Source: Vibrio splendidus (GTDB lineage: Bacteria; Pseudomonadota; Gammaproteobacteria; Enterobacterales; Vibrionaceae). Taken from it: a stretch of DNA of 64,000 nucleotides. The DNA is taken from positions 1,860,001-1,924,000 of the forward strand of contig NZ_AP025509.1 in NCBI RefSeq assembly GCF_024347615.1. The letters are read 5' to 3'. A program made the position numbers and the translations under genes. The notes below the pieces were generated by a model. That model did not search any database and had not been told where the DNA came from. It saw only the letters and a program-made list of their open reading frames with translations. Of this stretch, positions 17,580-26,045 are shown one piece after another; the first letter of the stretch is position 1; each line of letters opens with the position of its first letter.

Positions 17580-18164
17580 TTAAAAAGGGTGGTACTTAAA
17601 TACGTCTTCAACCATAGAATTAAGTAAATCGATATCGTCACAGGTTTTGGCGTAAGTACGCAGGCCTGCGATCTGAACCTGAACATGTCGAGCAAGTTGC
17701 GCCGGCTCGCGCTCTTTACTGATCTCACCCAGTTCTTGCGCTTCTGTAATCAACTTGGCGAACTCACCTTCCATGATCTTTAGTGATTTCTTCGCTTCTG
17801 CTAATAGCTCTGCGTGTTCATCAGTCAGTTCTGCGACCGTTTTAGCCAGCATACACATGCCATTTGGCGAACTTTGTTTTGATTCGACAACCGCACGTTT
17901 TACGAAATTTTCGAGCGCTTTGATTGGAGAATCCGTTTCGCTGCGGAAGCGGTTCAGATTAAGGATGCCAAGTTCGGTATAGCGAGCCAATGTTTCTTTA
18001 AACAAGCCTTCTTTGCTGCCAAAAGTCGCGTAGATGCTGCCCGGGCGCATATCAATCACGTCTTGTAGGTTGCGCATAGAAGTCGCGTGAAAGCCTTTTT
18101 CCCAATACAGGTTCGTTGCTTTATCTACTACATCTTGTCTATCGAACTTCGCTGTCTTGGCCAT
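17580..18164 (-). CDS. TetR-family transcriptional repressor
   Basis: This 194-residue protein has the TetR helix-turn-helix at residues 10-55 (WEKGFHATSMRNLQDVID, GSIYATFGSKEGLFKETL) and an all-helical ligand domain, similar in style to AcuR/NemR-type regulators. Two GAAC-N4-GTTC dyads lie directly upstream of the gene, so it is probably autoregulated. The same paired dyads precede the AhpD-like gene at 36956, a candidate remote target. No obvious adjacent target is present. The ligand is unknown. Confidence 0.88.
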   Translation of the reverse strand: MAKTAKFDRQDVVDKATNLYWEKGFHATSMRNLQDVIDMRPGSIYATFGSKEGLFKETLARYTELGILNLNRFRSETDSPIKALENFVKRAVVESKQSSPNGMCMLAKTVAELTDEHAELLAEAKKSLKIMEGEFAKLITEAQELGEISKEREPAQLARHVQVQIAGLRTYAKTCDDIDLLNSMVEDVFKYHPF

Positions 18165-18184
18165 AACATCTACTTCATTAATCT

Positions 18185-18221
18185 GAACATATGTTCAATA
18201 TTTTATGCTGAACGCCCGTTC
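18185..18221. promoter_or_regulatory. Paired TetR-type operators upstream of tetR-type gene
   Basis: GAACATATGTTC at 18185-18196 is a perfect 12-base palindrome. GAACGCCCGTTC at 18210-18221 shares the GAAC/GTTC arms. The sites are 25 bases apart and lie 20-57 bases upstream of the repressor start. Confidence 0.65.
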
Positions 18222-18318
18222 TAGTAAAGAAGAGCCAGCAAGAAAGTAAGTAGCTTAGCTTAGTTATTTTCTAAGTATTTGAAATAAAGTGGTCATCTTG
18301 TCGCTATAAGGCTGTAAT

Positions 18319-18492
18319 TTACGCGTCGACTACTTCTACGGTTTTATGTTGCGCGCCGTAATAGGTGCCTTCATCGATGGTATACATCAAGGTTTCTTGG
18401 CACTCTGGGCAATCGAATTCTTCATTCGGTTCGGTTGCTGCCTCTTCAACCCATTCCCAACCGATTTGCTCTTCGCAAGCGGGACAATTCAT
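18319..18492 (-). CDS. Small zinc-ribbon protein (57 residues)
   Basis: This short acidic protein begins MNCPACEEQIGWEWVEE and has a second CPEC motif near residue 28, giving a CxxC...CxxC zinc ribbon. AGAGG lies 6 bases before the ATG, which supports a real gene. The rest is rich in glutamate, and the tail ends KTVEVVDA. I do not recognise a named family. Small zinc ribbons of this kind are often RNA- or protein-binding accessories, but no function is claimed here. It is upstream of, and parallel to, the TetR gene. Confidence 0.75.
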   Translation of the reverse strand: MNCPACEEQIGWEWVEEAATEPNEEFDCPECQETLMYTIDEGTYYGAQHKTVEVVDA

Positions 18493-19012
18493 AAAATACC
18501 TCTCAGTTGTTGGCGCATATTTGCTGCGAGCCTCAATTTAACAAGCTCGGCATTATACATATTTAGTTAGTAAGGAGTAGATAGTTAGTTCGTATAGAGT
18601 AGACAGATCGTTAGCAAGGAATAGAAAGCCAGTTAACGCTGAAATAGATACCGTTTTAGCGCTGAACGAACAATTATTGACGAATATGTTGTTAGCCGTG
18701 AGCACATAATTGGTGCAAGACTACCCCTTTGGGATTATAAAAAAGATGTCAATTTTCAGACGCTTACGTCAATAAAATGTTGTTGCACGTACTTTTCGCA
18801 CAGTTAGGTCGCTTAGCTAACAGTTTTATCGATAAATCAATGTACTTTATAAGGTTAAATGTTACTTTCACCGCCTACCGATCTGCGTGGCACGGTAATT
18901 GAACTGCATTGATTAAGTTGAATAATTATACGATCACCATTGAGGCGCATTCGCTAGAAATGTGCCTAGTGAGATGACCGAGAAAGATTTGTTAGCTGCT
19001 AGGGAAATAAAA
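18493..19012. other. Intergenic region upstream of NIT chemoreceptor
   Basis: This 520-base stretch has no convincing gene. A weak sigma-28-like combination, TAAA at 18856 followed 15 bases later by CTACCGAT, is the only promoter-like element I noticed, and it is too degenerate to call. Confidence 0.4.
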
Positions 19013-20992
19013 ATGAATTTAACCGATATGTCTTTTAAGCAAAAAATCATCGCTTTGCTTACTTTACCGATCTTAGGGTTTTTATGGCTTAGTGTTTCTG
19101 CGATATCCAAAGGCGTAGAAACCACCAGTGAAATGTCTTCATTGAATCAACTGACACGCTTGTCGGTTGTATACAGTGAATTGGTGCATGAGTTGCAGAA
19201 AGAGCGCGGAATGACGGCTGGTTTTATCGGCTCACAGGGTACTAAGTTTGTTAGTGAGCTACGAGCACAAAGAACCAGTGCGGATAACAGACGCAATCAG
19301 AGAACCGAATACTGGCAGTCTGCAGAAATCGACTTGCCGCAGATCTCTCGTCTGAATACTGAAATCAGCCAAAGCCTCAATCAAATTACTTCAATTCGTA
19401 ATCGCGTCGATTCTCAGTCGATCCCGCTTTCTGAAGCTTTGGGTTACTACACCAAACTTAACGCAAAGCTACTTAGCGTATCAGCCTTGATCGCTGAGCT
19501 AAGTTCTGACGCCACCATCACGACTGAAACCATCGCTTATTATAACTTCCTTCAAGGTAAAGAGCGTGCGGGTATCGAACGTGCGGTCCTTAACAACACT
19601 TTTTCCAAAAATGAATTTGGCCCAGGTATGCTGGTTAAATTCATCTCTTTGGTGACCGAGCAAAATACCTATTTCTCGAACTTTGAAGTACTGGGTAACC
19701 CAGACAATGTTCGCTTTTTTGAACAACAATTGAATGACCGCTCGGTCGCGGAAGTCGAGAAGCTTCGTGATGTGGCTGAATCGAAAATGAGCGGATTTGA
19801 TGTCGACCCTGTGTACTGGTTCGCGCAATCAACGGCGCGCATTGTTCAGCTGAAAAAGACAGAGAACCAACTGGCAGACTCTCTTATTGCATTGACTGAT
19901 CAGAAAACTCAGCAAGCTCAATCAGCAATGATGGGCAGTATCACGATGTTTGTTGTGATCACCCTGTTTGCGACCTTTATTAGCTTTAAAGCCATTACAG
20001 ATTTAACAACTCGAGTTAAAGATCTAACGCGTGTACTTTCTAAAGTCCGTCATGACAATGATCTAACCGTTCGTGCGACTTACGAAGGTAACAGCGAATT
20101 GGGTCAAATTTCGTCATCGCTTAATGAAACACTAGAGAAGTTCTCTGGGGTTATTGATAGCTTGTCTCAATCTAGCCTAACACTCGCTTCAGCAGCCGAA
20201 GAGACAGCGCAAACTTGCCAATATAACTCTAATACTTTGGTTGAGCAGCAAGACCAAATCGGCTTGATTGCAACAGCGACAGAAGAGCTTTCGGCAACGG
20301 TGAGCGAAGTTGCGGCTAAAACACAGCAAACAGCAAGTTCAGCTAAACTGGCTGACGAGCAATCACAAGCAGGCTTGAGCACGGTTCAGCACTCTTACCA
20401 ATCGATTGAGACCTTGGCTTCTGAGATTAACGGCCTCGCTGAAAAAATCACTCATCTACACGAAAGTAGCAATAACATTAACAGCGTGATTGATGTGATT
20501 AAGTCGGTTGCTGACCAAACCAACTTACTCGCACTAAACGCGGCGATCGAAGCGGCTCGTGCGGGTGAACAAGGTCGTGGCTTTGCCGTCGTTGCCGATG
20601 AAGTTCGTACTCTGGCGCAGCGCACTCAAGAATCCACCTTGGAAATTGAAGGCTTCATTAGCTCTCTCCAATCAGACGTGCAAACCGCGTTTAACGTGAT
20701 TGATAACAGCAAGAAGATGTCTTCAAGAGCGGTTGAAGATTCACGAGGAGTAGAGCAGACACTGCAAGATATTTCAGGTGCTGTGAGCGAAATATTCAGC
20801 ATGACAGAGCAGATCGCAACTGCGACCGAAGAGCAAGCGGTCGTCACTCAGGATATCGCTCAGAACGTTGTGGCGGTAGAGCAGAAGTCGACAGAATCTA
20901 CGACGGGTGCAACGCAAATTGCCGCAACAGCTAAAGAGCAAGCTGAACTGGCAACATCACTGAAAGAGCTTTCGAATACGTTTAAGAGTTAG
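19013..20992 (+). CDS. Methyl-accepting chemotaxis protein with NIT sensor domain
   Basis: This receptor of about 659 residues has a first membrane segment (about 10-32), a helical nitrate/nitrite-type NIT domain ([19 protein letters not shown] and [11 protein letters not shown] are characteristic), a second segment near 305-325, a HAMP domain and a signalling domain with the conserved hairpin [20 protein letters not shown]. It should couple nitrate, nitrite or a similar ligand to CheA. ATG 19013 with AGGGA 7 bases upstream is chosen over the GTG at 18962. It is a single-gene unit ending in a terminator. Confidence 0.92.
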   Translation: MNLTDMSFKQKIIALLTLPILGFLWLSVSAISKGVETTSEMSSLNQLTRLSVVYSELVHELQKERGMTAGFIGSQGTKFVSELRAQRTSADNRRNQRTEYWQSAEIDLPQISRLNTEISQSLNQITSIRNRVDSQSIPLSEALGYYTKLNAKLLSVSALIAELSSDATITTETIAYYNFLQGKERAGIERAVLNNTFSKNEFGPGMLVKFISLVTEQNTYFSNFEVLGNPDNVRFFEQQLNDRSVAEVEKLRDVAESKMSGFDVDPVYWFAQSTARIVQLKKTENQLADSLIALTDQKTQQAQSAMMGSITMFVVITLFATFISFKAITDLTTRVKDLTRVLSKVRHDNDLTVRATYEGNSELGQISSSLNETLEKFSGVIDSLSQSSLTLASAAEETAQTCQYNSNTLVEQQDQIGLIATATEELSATVSEVAAKTQQTASSAKLADEQSQAGLSTVQHSYQSIETLASEINGLAEKITHLHESSNNINSVIDVIKSVADQTNLLALNAAIEAARAGEQGRGFAVVADEVRTLAQRTQESTLEIEGFISSLQSDVQTAFNVIDNSKKMSSRAVEDSRGVEQTLQDISGAVSEIFSMTEQIATATEEQAVVTQDIAQNVVAVEQKSTESTTGATQIAATAKEQAELATSLKELSNTFKS

Positions 20993-21028
20993 CAGCTTAG
21001 AGCTAGAAGCTTTCTATCTTATATAAAA

Positions 21029-21058
21029 ATGTCCCGCCTAGTGCGGGACATTTTTTTA
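21029..21058. terminator. Terminator between MCP and 2OG oxygenase genes
   Basis: ATGTCCCGC and GCGGGACAT form a perfect stem with a CTAGT loop, followed by TTTTTTT. Upstream A-rich sequence lets it serve the convergent gene too. Confidence 0.88.
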
Positions 21059-21084
21059 AGAGTTGAAACGACCAGTAGAGTCGC

Positions 21085-21864
21085 TTAGAGATCGAATAGT
21101 ACGTCTGTGCGAATAATGTATTTCGTCCCAGAAAGTATCGGCGCAGAGCCATGAATACAATGGGCGGGGTGCGTACCATGAGGAAAACAAAGCACGCTGC
21201 CGCTTGGTGTTCTAACCGATTCTATATTCGCGCTCTCCTGATGATCCCCTTGACGACGAGCAGGCTTACTCGGGTCATTACGGTTAACCATAAATTGAGT
21301 TTCGCCGCCAACGAAGTCATCACTCAATAGAATCAAGAATGTGTACATGCTCCAGCGGTCACCAAATGCGTCATCGACTAACTGTTCATTCACCACCTGA
21401 CTGCCAGGCCATGATCCATCGGTGTGCATCTTAAAGAAATCCCCTTCGTCGTAACGATAAAAGCGGAAACGACCGTTAATGCCTAGAGGTTTTACACCAG
21501 CAAAGTGATTGTACTTATCGATGAATTGATCTTGGCAACGCTTCCAAATAACGTCGAGAGTTTCAGTATCGGCGATCAAGTTGAGATTCTGATTGTGGCG
21601 AACTTCTCTTGGTAGAGACACGGCAGCATCTTCCGTAAATCCAAGCTTGTTGGCTTCATCCAGTATGCGCTGAACTTCTTCGGGAAGCAGCACATCTCGC
21701 AACTGGAAAGCACCGGGAACGTTGTCTACTTCAACGCGTGATACCGCGTTAACGTTCTTATCAAGTGCAAATGGGTTTGCAGATTTTGGTGCCCAAACAG
21801 GAAGGTCACTGCGCTGGGTACCTGACTCGCGTCGAACGACATAAAAATTCTCATTGTTATTCAT
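21085..21864 (-). CDS. 2OG-Fe(II) oxygenase, prolyl-4-hydroxylase type
   Basis: This protein of about 259 residues has the double-stranded beta-helix iron site: the HxD pair in KMHTDGSW, the distal His in AHCIHGSAPI and the 2-oxoglutarate Arg in KYIIRTD. FRFYRYDEGDFF and LLSDDFVGGETQF are typical of the P4Hc family. It would hydroxylate an unidentified substrate using O2 and 2-oxoglutarate. AGAGG spacing favours ATG 21864 or 21867 over the TTG at 21870. It follows the aldehyde dehydrogenase gene with about 15 bases between, so the two form an operon. Confidence 0.88.
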   Translation of the reverse strand: MNNNENFYVVRRESGTQRSDLPVWAPKSANPFALDKNVNAVSRVEVDNVPGAFQLRDVLLPEEVQRILDEANKLGFTEDAAVSLPREVRHNQNLNLIADTETLDVIWKRCQDQFIDKYNHFAGVKPLGINGRFRFYRYDEGDFFKMHTDGSWPGSQVVNEQLVDDAFGDRWSMYTFLILLSDDFVGGETQFMVNRNDPSKPARRQGDHQESANIESVRTPSGSVLCFPHGTHPAHCIHGSAPILSGTKYIIRTDVLFDL

Positions 21865-21879
21865 CATCAACCTCTATCT

Positions 21880-23220
21880 CTATCTTGAAACCACTTTTAC
21901 TTGTGCAAACTGACGGTGCCCGTCAACCGAGCCGTGGTAACCAAGGCCACTCTGTTTCGCACCAACCCATGGAGCATCACCACTGCCGCCTTGTCCTTGA
22001 TTAATGCCAACCATGCCAGCATCAAGTTCGTCAGCAACGTCATTGACGCCTTGGTTTCCAAAGACCACAGCACCTAGGCCGTACTCACTGGCGTTGGCTC
22101 GCTCAATCGCATCTTCAATGTCGGAATAGCGACTGATCGAGACAACTGGACCGAAAGTCTCTTCTGTTTCCAGTTTCATTTCTGCTGTCATTCCGGTGAT
22201 TACTGTAGGGCGGATATAACGCTCGGGTTGCTCAGAACCGCCTAAAAGAAAAGTGGCTCCTTTCTGTTTTGCGTCTTTTAGCTGGTCGACAATCTTGCCA
22301 TGTTGTGTCGCGTTGATGATTGGTCCGACATTGACGTTCGGCATATCCCACGGGCCAATCTGGTACATGTTGGCGATCTCGGTGACACGTTGTTCAAATT
22401 TTTCAGCGATACGATCATCAACATAGATACGTTCAATCGAAGTACACATTTGCCCTGAGTTCTCAAAGCTGCCTGCGACGGCAAAGCGAGCGGCCTGTTC
22501 TAGGTTGGCATCACGCATCACAATCATTGGGTCTTTGCCACCTAGCTCCATGACCAAGCGTTTTACCTTGCTCGCTGCACGTCGCATGATGTCTTGGCCT
22601 GTTGCTTTTGAGCCAGTGAACGCGATCATTTGGATGTCGCCTTCGACTAATGCTTTGCCTGTTTCACCATCACCTTGCATCACTGTCAAGACATTCTCTG
22701 GTAAGTACTTTTGCAGTTCACCAAAGAATGCTTCAGCGATGAGAGGGGTCTCTTCTGAAGGTTTTAGAATCACGCTATTGCCGGCGACCAGTGCTGGCAC
22801 AATGAGGTTGTTTGCCATCATCACCGGGTAGTTCCAAGGAGATATAACTCCGACAACACCTAGTGGACGGTATTGAAGTTCTGTTGAGCCGGATAATTTT
22901 CGAGTGTTGAGTGCACGTTGAGCATCTTCTGCATAGTGCTGACCCATGTAGATCGCACCGGTTGCTTCTCCGGTCGCGCGACGAATGTCTTTACCCATTT
23001 CACGAGCAAGTAACTGTGAGAGGGACTCTTCGTACTTATCAAGTTGTTGATAGGCTTTGATAATGGTCAGCACTCGCTCGTTCATCGAAAGTTTGCGCCA
23101 TGCTTTTTGTGCTGCTTTTGCTTTGTGGATGGTTTGAGTTACTTCTTCAGCCGAAGTTTGGTTTACCTCGCCAAGGAGTTCACCATTACTTGGGTCAAAG
23201 GATTGAATAGACTTGTTCAT
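21880..23220 (-). CDS. NAD(P)-dependent aldehyde dehydrogenase, YneI/Sad-like succinate-semialdehyde type
   Basis: This protein of about 446 residues has the ALDH motifs: VISPWNYPVMMANNLIVPAL, FTGSKATG, the general base Glu in VMELGGKDPM and the nucleophile Cys in SGQMCTSIER. Length and FDPSNGELLGEV start resemble the short YneI (Sad) group. The frame is open to 23331, but ATG 23220 with GGAG upstream fits the family start. It oxidises an aldehyde to an acid in the cytoplasm. An ArsR-type operator lies 63-83 bases upstream, shared with the arsR gene. Confidence 0.9.
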   Translation of the reverse strand: MNKSIQSFDPSNGELLGEVNQTSAEEVTQTIHKAKAAQKAWRKLSMNERVLTIIKAYQQLDKYEESLSQLLAREMGKDIRRATGEATGAIYMGQHYAEDAQRALNTRKLSGSTELQYRPLGVVGVISPWNYPVMMANNLIVPALVAGNSVILKPSEETPLIAEAFFGELQKYLPENVLTVMQGDGETGKALVEGDIQMIAFTGSKATGQDIMRRAASKVKRLVMELGGKDPMIVMRDANLEQAARFAVAGSFENSGQMCTSIERIYVDDRIAEKFEQRVTEIANMYQIGPWDMPNVNVGPIINATQHGKIVDQLKDAKQKGATFLLGGSEQPERYIRPTVITGMTAEMKLETEETFGPVVSISRYSDIEDAIERANASEYGLGAVVFGNQGVNDVADELDAGMVGINQGQGGSGDAPWVGAKQSGLGYHGSVDGHRQFAQVKVVSR

Positions 23221-23282
23221 GTTTGTCGGCTCCGCTGCATTTTTAGTATCGGCATCATTATTATTGAATAGTGCGATAACTA

Positions 23283-23303
23283 GATATCTAAAAATCTCGA
23301 TAT
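23283..23303. promoter_or_regulatory. Candidate ArsR-family operator upstream of aldehyde dehydrogenase
   Basis: GATATC-N8-TCGATAT, 21 bases, is repeated with identical spacing at 23765-23785 in front of the arsR-type gene. The arms are near-inverted, consistent with a dimeric winged-helix regulator. Confidence 0.65.
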
Positions 23304-23405
23304 GTTGATTTTTAAAAATGATATTCGTCATAAAGGATGGCGTGATTCCATCCAGTTTTCATCTTGCTATCTAACTGCTGTTCTGTTGATTTTTGTTCTT
23401 TTCAA

Positions 23406-23714
23406 CTACAGGGAATCAGACAGCGCTTTCAGGAATTTCTCGATGTATTCGTCATTACGCTTGTAGTAAGTCCACGAGCCAATGCGTTTTGATGTCACTA
23501 ACTTCGCACGCTGCAGGTTCGAGAGGTAAGAAGAAACGGTAGATTGAGATAAGCCACTCTTCTCCTGAATAATGCTAACGCATACCCCCTCAACATCGGT
23601 ATCAACGAGTTGTTTCTCTAAGTTAAAGTGCTCTTGAGGCGACTTAAGCCAATGAAGAATATCTCTGCGTACAGGGTTGTTGATGGATTTTAAAATTTCG
23701 TTCACGTCTGACAT
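23406..23714 (-). CDS. ArsR-family transcriptional regulator
   Basis: This 102-residue winged-helix protein has the ArsR DNA-recognition region KSGLSQSTVSSYLSNLQRAKLV and the wing SKRIGSWTYYKRND. The one cysteine (about residue 46) does not form an ELCVCDL-type metal site, so metal sensing by that site is unlikely. It is just upstream of, and parallel to, the aldehyde dehydrogenase/oxygenase operon, and the two promoters share a 21-base motif, so it probably represses both itself and that operon. The signal is unknown. Confidence 0.9.
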   Translation of the reverse strand: MSDVNEILKSINNPVRRDILHWLKSPQEHFNLEKQLVDTDVEGVCVSIIQEKSGLSQSTVSSYLSNLQRAKLVTSKRIGSWTYYKRNDEYIEKFLKALSDSL

Positions 23715-23764
23715 GGTGTTTGACTGCTATTTCCGATTTAAGTGAAATATACCCTTGAAACTAG

Positions 23765-23785
23765 GATATCGCAATATGTCGATAT
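23765..23785. promoter_or_regulatory. Candidate ArsR-family operator upstream of arsR-type gene
   Basis: GATATC-N8-TCGATAT with GATATCG and CGATATC as a true inverted pair. It is 51-71 bases upstream of the start, a position suited to autoregulation. Confidence 0.65.
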
Positions 23786-23792
23786 CTATTTT

Positions 23793-23830
23793 CGGTGTCT
23801 GCCAATCTGGCGTTACGGTGTCTGCCAATC
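23793..23830 (+). repeat. Short direct repeat, period 23
   Basis: CGGTGTCTGCCAATC occurs at 23793-23807 and again at 23816-23830. It lies just upstream of the ArsR-type operator. Its role is unknown. Confidence 0.7.
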
Positions 23831-23897
23831 CGACGTTGCGGGATCTGAGTATCGATTTGTTTTGGTAAAGCTTGTTCGCTATTAACTAATGAACAAT

Positions 23898-23932
23898 CCC
23901 CAAGTTACTCGCTCAAAGCAAAGTAACTTAGG
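23898..23932 (-). terminator. Possible terminator downstream of ohr
   Basis: CCCCAAGTTACT and AGTAACTTAGGG form a long stem with a 12-base loop. The T-run on the minus strand is weak, so termination efficiency is uncertain. Confidence 0.45.
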
Positions 23933-23999
23933 GATAAGGCTCAATTTTAGGCGTCTACTGACATCTCTATAAGCGTATCTTTCTGGTTTAACTTTGAGA

Positions 24000-24422
24000 C
24001 TAAAGCGCTTGTCCGTTAACCGACAATTTCACATCAATGTTGCCACGAACCGCGTTTGAGTAAGGGCAAACTTGGTGCGCCGTTTTCACAAGCGTCACAG
24101 CTTGTTCTTGCTCTAGATCCAGTTCAATCGATAGAGCAACAGTTAAAGCAAAGCCACCGTTTTCATTTGGTCCGATACCGACTGTTGCAGTGGTTGGCGC
24201 CGATGCGATTTTGATTTTCATCTCTTTCGCAACGTGAAGTAGAGCATTTGAGAAACACGCAGAGTAGCCCGCAGCAAACAGTTGCTCAGGGTTTGTCGCT
24301 TCACCTGTTCCGCCCATTTCTTTAGGGTAGCTCAATGCCACTGAAAGCAGGTTGTCATCAGTAGAAACTTGGCCGTTACGACCTGCCGTTGCTGTTGCAG
24401 AAGTTGTGTAGAGTGTTGTCAT
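24000..24422 (-). CDS. ohr: Organic hydroperoxide resistance protein, Ohr/OsmC family
   Basis: This 140-residue thiol peroxidase has the two reactive cysteines: one in FAAGYSACFSNAL (about residue 56-60) and one in AHQVCPYSNAVRGN (about 121). It reduces organic and fatty-acid hydroperoxides using lipoylated proteins as reductant in known family members. An AAGGA site precedes the ATG. It is divergent from the MarR-type regulator at 24551, and palindromic OhrR-type operators fill the gap. The pairing makes the call secure. Confidence 0.95.
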   Translation of the reverse strand: MTTLYTTSATATAGRNGQVSTDDNLLSVALSYPKEMGGTGEATNPEQLFAAGYSACFSNALLHVAKEMKIKIASAPTTATVGIGPNENGGFALTVALSIELDLEQEQAVTLVKTAHQVCPYSNAVRGNIDVKLSVNGQAL

Positions 24423-24453
24423 TGTTTTAGTCCTTAATTATGATTTTGCGCAA

Positions 24454-24473
24454 TTAAGTTGTGCGCAACTTAA
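24454..24473. promoter_or_regulatory. OhrR-type operator, ohr side
   Basis: TTAAGTTGTGCGCAACTTAA is a 20-base near-perfect palindrome located 32-51 bases upstream of ohr. Confidence 0.75.
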
Positions 24474-24516
24474 TTTTAGAGCTAGCTTAATTGATAAAAT
24501 TTGAGTGCGCAAGTAT

Positions 24517-24528
24517 ATTGTGCACAAT
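24517..24528. promoter_or_regulatory. OhrR-type operator, ohrR side
   Basis: ATTGTGCACAAT is a perfect 12-base palindrome 23 bases upstream of the regulator start. It shares the TTGTG/CACAA core with the ohr-side site. Confidence 0.75.
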
Positions 24529-24550
24529 TTAATTTATTGGTGAGGCGATC

Positions 24551-24988
24551 ATGAGCGACCAAGATGACTATCTAAAGCTGGATAATCAGGTGTGTTTCGC
24601 GCTGTATAGTGCATCGAATGCAATGAGTAGAGCGTATCAACCTTTGCTGAAAGCACTTGATCTTACTTACTTGCAATACATTGTGATGATGGTGCTTTGG
24701 GAAGAAAAAGAGATAAATGTCAAAGCGCTAGGCGCAAAAACGCATTTAGATTCAGGCACCTTGACGCCACTACTCAAGCGCTTGGAAGTGAAAGGTTATG
24801 TGCTTAGAACTCGCAGTATTGAAGATGAGCGAGTTCGGGTTATTACGTTGACACTTGCAGGGGTAGAGCTAAAAGAGCAAGCGCAGACCGTTCCGGTTGA
24901 AATGCTGTGTCTTTCTAAGATGAATGAAGACGAACTTAAATCGCTAAAAGCCCAGTGTGAGCAGTTGCTTGGTAACTTAACCAAGTGA
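24551..24988 (+). CDS. ohrR: MarR-family organic hydroperoxide sensor OhrR
   Basis: This 145-residue MarR-type regulator has the redox-sensing Cys near residue 16 in NQVCFALYSASNAMSRAY, matching the OhrR family, and the winged helix in THLDSGTLTPLLKRLEVKGYV and RSIEDERVRVITLT. Peroxide oxidation of the Cys would release it from DNA and derepress ohr. A second Cys is near residue 117. Divergence from ohr and the shared palindromes support the identity. Confidence 0.93.
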   Translation: MSDQDDYLKLDNQVCFALYSASNAMSRAYQPLLKALDLTYLQYIVMMVLWEEKEINVKALGAKTHLDSGTLTPLLKRLEVKGYVLRTRSIEDERVRVITLTLAGVELKEQAQTVPVEMLCLSKMNEDELKSLKAQCEQLLGNLTK

Positions 24989-25027
24989 GAAAGCCCTTTT
25001 AGCTCTCGGCAATGATAATAAGAAAAC

Positions 25028-25096
25028 GAAAAAGCCCGTTACTCCTACTGTTAATTAGTTACGATTGCTAATTCAAGTAAGACTAACGGGCTTTTT
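25028..25096. terminator. Large hairpin, bidirectional terminator
   Basis: AAAAAGCCCGTTA pairs exactly with TAACGGGCTTTTT across a 42-base interval. It ends ohrR (+) and can end the GntR gene (-), since both flanks are A/T runs. Confidence 0.8.
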
Positions 25097-25117
25097 GTAT
25101 CTGCTGTTATTTTTGAT

Positions 25118-25187
25118 GCTAGATGCTAGATGCTAGAAGCTAGAAGCTAGAAGCTAGAAGCTAGAAGCTAGAAGCTAGAAGCTAGTC
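25118..25187. repeat. Heptanucleotide tandem repeat
   Basis: Nine full copies of GCTAGAA or GCTAGAT, then a partial copy. The last copies run into the TAG stop of the GntR gene, so copy-number change would alter the 3' UTR and not the protein. Slipped-strand variation is plausible. Confidence 0.9.
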
Positions 25188-25925
25188 TTCGCTCACGAAC
25201 ACATACATATCACCACGGCAGCGGTTGATACTGTATTCAATCGGCACACCTTTTTTATCGTAAGCGGTTTGCTCGATAAGCAGCACTGGCACCGTTTCAT
25301 CGATGTTGAGTTTCTCTAGAAACTCTTCCGTTGGCATCTTAGCGGACACTCGGCTTTGAGTTTTTGTCGGTGAGATATCTTGGCTGCGGAAGTAGTCGTA
25401 AAGCGACAGCTGGATCTCGTCAGGGTCGTGGATAAGATGCGCAGGAACGTAAGACTCTTCAATAGATACCGCTTGCTCGTCGATGTAACGAACGCGCTTC
25501 AATAGAAAGACTTGATCGTTCTCGGCTATTTTAAGCATCTTGGCTATTTCAGAAGAGCACGCAATCACGTCTTTCTTAATCCATAACGTGTCGGGTTTTT
25601 TGCCTTTCAGAACGACTTGTTGAGAGAAGCCTGTCGCTTCTTTACTGGAGTACTCAACGGTCTCACTGATCATGGTACCCAAACCACGAGAGCGAACAAT
25701 CACGCCTTCTTTATCTAATATATCCAACGCTTTACGAACGGTGATACGAGACACACCAAGCTTGTCACTGAACTCACGCTCGGTAGGAATGAAGTCTCCA
25801 CCTTTGAGCATCTGTTGCTCAGTCGCCAGCTTCACTGAATCGGCAATCTTCAGATATAAGGGTGATTTATCTTTCTGTTCGATTCGTTCTTGAATCAGGG
25901 TAAGCAGTGGTTGATAAGCGCTCAT
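25182..25925 (-). CDS. yegW: GntR/HutC-family transcriptional regulator, YegW-like
   Basis: This 247-residue regulator has an N-terminal GntR winged helix (IPTEREFSDKLGVSRITVRKALDIL, residues about 43-67) and a C-terminal UTRA ligand domain (VFLLKRVRYIDEQAVSIEESYVP). The gene order with a permease, an ADP-ribosylglycohydrolase and a PfkB kinase matches E. coli yegTUVW, so I infer the YegW equivalent. It probably controls the operon starting at 30777. The ligand is unknown. The symbol rests on synteny and family, not on alignment. Confidence 0.72.
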   Translation of the reverse strand: MSAYQPLLTLIQERIEQKDKSPLYLKIADSVKLATEQQMLKGGDFIPTEREFSDKLGVSRITVRKALDILDKEGVIVRSRGLGTMISETVEYSSKEATGFSQQVVLKGKKPDTLWIKKDVIACSSEIAKMLKIAENDQVFLLKRVRYIDEQAVSIEESYVPAHLIHDPDEIQLSLYDYFRSQDISPTKTQSRVSAKMPTEEFLEKLNIDETVPVLLIEQTAYDKKGVPIEYSINRCRGDMYVFVSED

Positions 25926-26045
25926 AAATGTCTGTTTTAGCTTTTATATTTAACTGAAGTATACCCGAAGTCTCAGCCCACACTTAATAGAAATGTGAAA
26001 TCTGAGGGCGAAACAAAGATTCCACCACTCAGAGGTTTTATCCAG

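Noticed and set aside
18841..18890. Sigma-28-like promoter for the NIT chemoreceptor
   Set aside because: The -10 box matches the GCCGATAA consensus too poorly, and the start codon is over 120 bases downstream.
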